The position numbers were made by a program, and so were the translations under genes. This document shows positions 58,611 through 64,000 of a DNA stretch of 64,000 nucleotides, piece by piece. Origin of the DNA: Okeania sp. SIO1I7 (GTDB lineage Bacteria > Cyanobacteriota > Cyanobacteriia > Cyanobacteriales > Microcoleaceae); the NCBI GenBank assembly GCA_010672585.1, contig JAAHGF010000033.1, positions 1 through 64,000 of the forward strand, written 5' to 3'. Every line of letters starts with the position of its first letter. Position 1 is the first letter of the stretch. The notes beneath the pieces are model-generated. The model saw nothing but the letters and a program-made list of their open reading frames with translations, was not told where the DNA came from and did no database searches.

Positions 58611-58997
58611 TATTAAATAATTCGCGCTTTGAAGTCTCCCCTTTTAAGGGGAAAAAAAGCGGTCGTTAGCGTAGCTTCCCGAAGGGTGGGATGGCGAGGT
58701 CCCCTCGCCATATCCAATCGACCAAGACAGCGGTCGATCTTCGGAGCTTCCCGTTAGGGTGGGATGGCTCCGAAACCTGCGCTGTCCGACCATCGACCAA
58801 GAAAAGACAATATTCCTTATATTCAATTCCGTAACGGTTAAAACCCGAGGTAATTATCCATTATCCATTATCCATTATCCATTAATGAACTCTTTTTCCC
58901 TCCTAACTCCTGACTTCCCCTCCACGGTCGGGTCTCGCAGGTGGGTTGACTCCTGAGGACTCCCTTATTATTTATCACTATTCAACCGGACATGATA

Positions 58998-59861
58998 TTA
59001 GATCATAGTTAAGTCAAGATCGCCTTCTACAACATTCAGCACTATTGCCAGATAATCTTCATCATCATCCCTCAACCTAATAGCTACACCATTTTCTCCA
59101 CCCACAACAGTTGTCTCAAATTCTATGTCGCTACGCTCCAAACCATTAATTAATCCAATTTGATCGTCTTCTTCAGGGTTGTAGTCTGTAATAATATCTG
59201 CATCTGATGGACTGAGACCACCTGTGTTTTCACTAATAGCAAATAAATCTTCTCCTGTTCCTCCTGTTAAAGTATCAGAGTCGCGCTCGCCTACTAGAGT
59301 ATCATCACCTTCACCTCCATCTAGAGAATCATCTTCTTTACCTCCCAAGAGGCTATCATCTTCTAAACCACCAAAAAGACAGTCATTGCCTCTATTACCA
59401 TAAAGTGTATCTTCACTTTCTTGACCAAATAGAGAGTCATTACTCCTACCACCCCATAATGTGTCGCTACCATCACCACCTAGAATAGAATCCTGTTGTT
59501 GACCGCCGAGTAGAGAATCATTACCTGCACCTCCGAGTAAAGTATCATCATCTGCCTCTCCAAAAATTCTATCTCCCCCACCTCTACCTTCTATAGAATC
59601 TCGGCCTTCCATTCCCATAATGAGGTCTGCTCCTGATGTACCGTTGATACTCTCATCCTCTTCTGTACCGAGAATTTCATTAAATTGATTTCCAGAAGTC
59701 CCACTTCCATCGGTGGTTGTGCCATTACTACCGCCATTGCCATTACCACCTCCATTCGGATCGTTACCCCCTCCTGGCATTGATTCATCAATCAAAGGCC
59801 CAAAAAAATCAACCAGATCGATTACACCGTTAAAAAGGTCTTCTTCTGTTGCCGTGACCAT
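58998..59861 (-). CDS. RTX calcium-binding repeat protein
   Basis: A 287-residue acidic protein. The N-terminal 65 residues are low complexity, rich in G and N (PGGGNDPNGGGNGNGG). From about residue 75 to 200 there are around fourteen RTX-type nonapeptide repeats of the form GGxGNDxLx (for example LLGGAGNDSLLGG), which form a calcium-bound parallel beta roll. The remaining 85 residues are an acidic globular tail (DYNPEEDDQIGLINGLERSD). RTX proteins are secreted by type I systems without a signal peptide, consistent with none here. Its function could be surface or matrix. The stop codon TAA is the TTA target duplication of a C-family MITE, so the natural C-terminus may have been clipped. Confidence 0.88.
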   Translation of the reverse strand: MVTATEEDLFNGVIDLVDFFGPLIDESMPGGGNDPNGGGNGNGGSNGTTTDGSGTSGNQFNEILGTEEDESINGTSGADLIMGMEGRDSIEGRGGGDRIFGEADDDTLLGGAGNDSLLGGQQQDSILGGDGSDTLWGGRSNDSLFGQESEDTLYGNRGNDCLFGGLEDDSLLGGKEDDSLDGGEGDDTLVGERDSDTLTGGTGEDLFAISENTGGLSPSDADIITDYNPEEDDQIGLINGLERSDIEFETTVVGGENGVAIRLRDDDEDYLAIVLNVVEGDLDLTMI

Positions 59862-60377
59862 AAAACTTTACCGAATAACTTCTTTGTGAATTATTATTTA
59901 TATTTATAGTAATAGTATAGAATAGATAGGTTAGGACATAAAGTGATATAGTATTCGGATAATTAGTTATCGTATAATTCAGGAGTCAGGACTCAGGAGT
60001 CAGGAGTCAGGAGAAAGTAGTGAGAAAGTCAGGATGAGAGTGGGAAAAATCTTGGGATATTCCGGCATTTTATGTCTGTATTTAATGGAAGTAGAAAGTG
60101 AGATAACTGTATAACCGGATTTCATATGATAATGATTTTTAGACAGGGAAATGTTTTTCCTACTGTTTCTAGAGCCAGTGTTCCTTGCTATACATAATCT
60201 ATTAATTATATTTTTATTCGCCTGTTCAGTAATAGTTAATAGGGATAATATTTGACAAATACACTATTCAAAATAATGGCATTCCACAGTGACTAATGAT
60301 TTTAGATTTTTGATTGAATTGGATTTTGGATTAATCAATTGCTAGAATAATTAATATTAGGTTGTTTTTAGTCAAAC

Positions 60378-61776
60378 AGGACTTACGCAAAGACACTATA
60401 TATAGCGCATGTTAAATAGAGCGATTGCTGAAGCAAAGCTCCGCTAACCCTTAGAAAAATTATAGCGATCGCCTAACATTTAACATTTTTAGTTTTATCC
60501 CTATTCATAAAAACCTAAATAACTGTCATTTTAATTGTAGGATATTTAAGTTCAGATACGCTTATATTTGGATCATAATTGATGTTTCAGATGATCAATA
60601 GTTATCCCCAAAATCTTTGCCATTTTTTTCAAATGATTCCAGACTAACATGGCACAAGCAATATGATTCTTTTGGATTTTTGCCCGACGACCCAATCCAA
60701 AACTCAAGCTCTGTTAGTTGTTTAATTTCTCTATGAAACTCCTCTATTTTCCATCTAGGCGCGAATTTCAAACTCAACGTCATCTGTACTCTGATGACTG
60801 AGGTAATTAGTAACAATATATTCTGTTGGTATTTGTAGAAAGAGTAGCCCAGAATAATCTGACTTTTTTATCTATCGGAAAACCTTTAATCTTAATAATT
60901 TTTCGTATAGACTAATTCCTCCTCATTCAATGTTAATTATTCCAGTTTTTGATATTTTTTTACACTCCCTGTATCGTCTACTAAACGGTTGCTTTTTAAC
61001 GGGCAATAGTAAACTTTACCTAAGTTATCTATTAAGGTTATGAGTTTTTTGGTTGGATACCAGCTATCCATTAATACTGTTTTTACTGGTATTTTATTCT
61101 TGTTTACTACATCAATTATTATATCTTATACATGATATATTTTACTATTTTCATCACTTTCGCTCTTTATAAATATGATAATCTACTATGCAGAAACGTT
61201 ATATTTGAGGATTAAAATATCAACAATTAACTATTCCTATTCCACGCACTACCCTATTTTCGTTACCACTATACTGACGCCGAACAAGCTCAATATGCAT
61301 GGGAATACTTTTTATTCAGAAACGTGTCATCAAAAATTAAATAACCATCTTCAGTAGTTACAATTTCTTCTCTGATATTTTCCCACAACATTTCTGTTCC
61401 TAAATCAATATTTTTCAAGTAACGATTAATTTGATTGCTGACGCAAAGCTACGCTATCGTGGCTAACTTTTTCTAGATTGTCAGCCAGGTTTGTCAGAGT
61501 GTAATGTTTCTGACTACTTATGAGATACTGACAATATTTTATATTATTAAAGTCTATTAAAAACTCTTCATAAAAATATATGTTATTTAAAATTATAATA
61601 ATACCAGAGAACCTACAATATACTCAATCTAATTTTTCAGTTAATGATAATTTTGTGGCTCAGGTGTTGGCGGAGCCTAGCGACAGCTATATCGCCAAGG
61701 GAAACGGAGTTTAGATCGCAAATCTAGAGAGAGCCTTAAAGATTAACACTATATATAGTGTCCTTGCGTAAGTCCT
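60378..61776 (-). mobile_element. Decayed IS (1399 bp) with 28-bp inverted repeats
   Basis: Ends AGGACTTACGCAAAGACACT and, inverted, AGGACTTACGCAAGGACACT, each continuing ATATATAG (27 of 28 match). The interior is a decayed DDE transposase on the minus strand. It splits off an IS630-type transposase remnant, which starts right after it. Confidence 0.85.
60590..61640 (-). pseudogene. IS4/IS701-like transposase remnant
   Basis: Minus-strand pieces include VKTVLMDSWYPTKKLITLID, KVYYCPLKSNRLVDDTGS, a degenerate lysine-rich stretch and, at 60595-60816, RWKIEEFHREIKQLTELEFW. These are the second catalytic aspartate and the C-terminal ExxxExK-like region of an IS4/IS701-type DDE transposase. Multiple frameshifts and stops separate them, and the N-terminal part is hardly readable. 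Not functional. The exact family between IS4 and IS701 cannot be settled by eye. Confidence 0.75.
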
Positions 61777-61780
61777 GTTT

Positions 61781-62109
61781 TAGATGATTTTGCCACTGAA
61801 TATGGTCTGGGAAAGAATAAAAGAGTTCTACTGGTCATCGATCAAGCAGGTTGGCATACCAGTCATAGTTTGAAGATACCAGAGGGTTTGGATTTAATCT
61901 ATTTACCTGCCAAGTCACCAGAACTACAACCAGCAGAATGTTTGTGGCCTTTAACTAATGAAGTTGTGGCCAATAGCTCTTCCCTTTCTTTAGATGAACT
62001 TGAAGAACTATTAGTCTTTCGGTGTCAACAACTAATGAAACAGTATGATTTAATACAAGGACTAACTGGCTTCCATTGGTGGTCTCAAACTAGGGCTGTT
62101 CAATTATAA
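61781..62109 (+). pseudogene. IS630-family transposase C-terminal fragment
   Basis: Starting right at the end of the IS insertion, the frame reads DDFATEYGLGKNKRVLLVIDQAGWHTS, then LIYLPAKSPELQPAECLWPLTNEVV and a normal C-terminus ending TRAVQL. The second aspartate (IDQAGWH) and the glutamate region (SPELQPAE) of the IS630/Tc1 DDE domain are visible. The N-terminal half, with its helix-turn-helix and first aspartate, is not found on the other side of the inserted IS, so it was deleted. Not functional. Confidence 0.88.
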
Positions 62110-62223
62110 GCGATTGTTTGAACATAAAGGTAGTTTGCGGTCGCCATCTTTTTGGCCATAAAGTTTGAATACTTCTACTGTAATGATTCTGGCTTTATTA
62201 TAAGTGATCATCCGAACATGATA

Positions 62224-64000
<1,777 letters not shown>

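Larger units (their letters stand above)
58191..58889. repeat. Family A repeat split by MITEs B and F
   Basis: Left part TTACCGAATAATTAATAATT up to 58225; right part resumes at TTAAATAATTCGCGC (58613), exactly as in the uninterrupted copy at 24544, and ends in ATCCATT heptamers. Confidence 0.85.
58147..58997. repeat. MITE family C copy (851 bp) carrying three nested elements
   Basis: Outer ends TATCATGTCTGG and CCGGACATGATA with TTA duplicated (58144-58146 and 58998-59000). Inside sit a family A repeat (58191-58889), itself containing MITE B (58226-58467) and MITE F (58474-58610). The right TTA is also the stop codon of the RTX gene on the minus strand. Confidence 0.88.
59945..62223. repeat. 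Probable family C element split by mobile elements
   Basis: A diverged C left end (GTATTCGGATAATTAGTTAT near 59955) faces a good right end (ATCCGAACATGATA, ending 62223) followed by TTA, the stop codon of the SGNH gene. The interior holds an IS4/IS701-like element and an IS630 transposase fragment. The left end is uncertain. Confidence 0.5.

Noticed and set aside
59591-59791. 66-residue frame within the RTX gene
   Set aside because: Alternative frame of the RTX coding region; methionine- and valine-rich composition from the glycine/asparagine repeat.

Overview
The window reads as a chromosomal segment of a low-GC, repeat-rich filamentous cyanobacterium. Seen directly: HIP1 octamers (GCGATCGC) scattered throughout, heptanucleotide tandem repeats, and several typically cyanobacterial protein types (TxlA-like thioredoxin, NIL-ferredoxin, GUN4 domain, FDExxYLxxNPDV repeats, RTX proteins). 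A Trichodesmium/Okeania/Moorena-like host is my inference from the low coding density and abundant small repeats. Non-transposon genes cover only about 46% of the window by my own coordinates. I saw no tRNA, rRNA, CRISPR array or prophage.

Layout. 0-10 kb: NIL-ferredoxin/membrane protein pair, TxlA-like thioredoxin, hybrid-free sensor histidine kinase, a decayed IS with intact ends, and a split RES/Xre toxin-antitoxin pair. 10-20 kb: DUF427 protein, tnpB remnant, secreted repeat protein, D-lactate dehydrogenase and phosphoketolase (a sugar-phosphate/fermentation pair on one strand). 20-30 kb: PlsC-like acyltransferase, twin 2OG-Fe(II) oxygenases, sulfite-oxidase-fold protein, intact IS605-type tnpB, LCP-family protein. 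30-40 kb: MITE-broken gene, ribulose-phosphate epimerase, DsbA-like lipoprotein, RPV-repeat protein, a tnpB carrying in-frame repeat insertions, HAD hydrolase, NurA nuclease. 40-52 kb: six-unit repeat array, NACHT-GUN4 NTPase, ExoD, adenosylhomocysteinase, Tat-exported pseudo-orthocaspase, another tnpB. 52-64 kb: ATP sulfurylase, TruB, an RTX protein, wrecked IS4/IS701-like and IS630-like elements, and a large SGNH-hydrolase/Calx-beta/RTX exoprotein running off the right edge.

The most striking content is the non-coding DNA. I resolved at least eight families of small inverted-repeat elements (called A, B, C/D, E, F, G, J, K here), many with clean target duplications: TANNTA (B), TNA (C/D), 8 bp (E), TA (F, J), 7 bp (G) and 9 bp (K). 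They nest inside each other up to three deep, and repeatedly sit exactly at stop codons of chromosomal genes, in several cases supplying part or all of the stop codon through the target duplication. Short repeats have also entered coding sequence: one tnpB carries three in-frame copies of a repeat encoding SYGMLRK.

The best candidate for an under-described protein system is the membrane-anchored NACHT NTPase with a C-terminal GUN4 (tetrapyrrole-binding) domain, preceded by six tandem repeats that each hold a consensus-like promoter (TTGACA, 17 bp, TATTTT) pointing at it.
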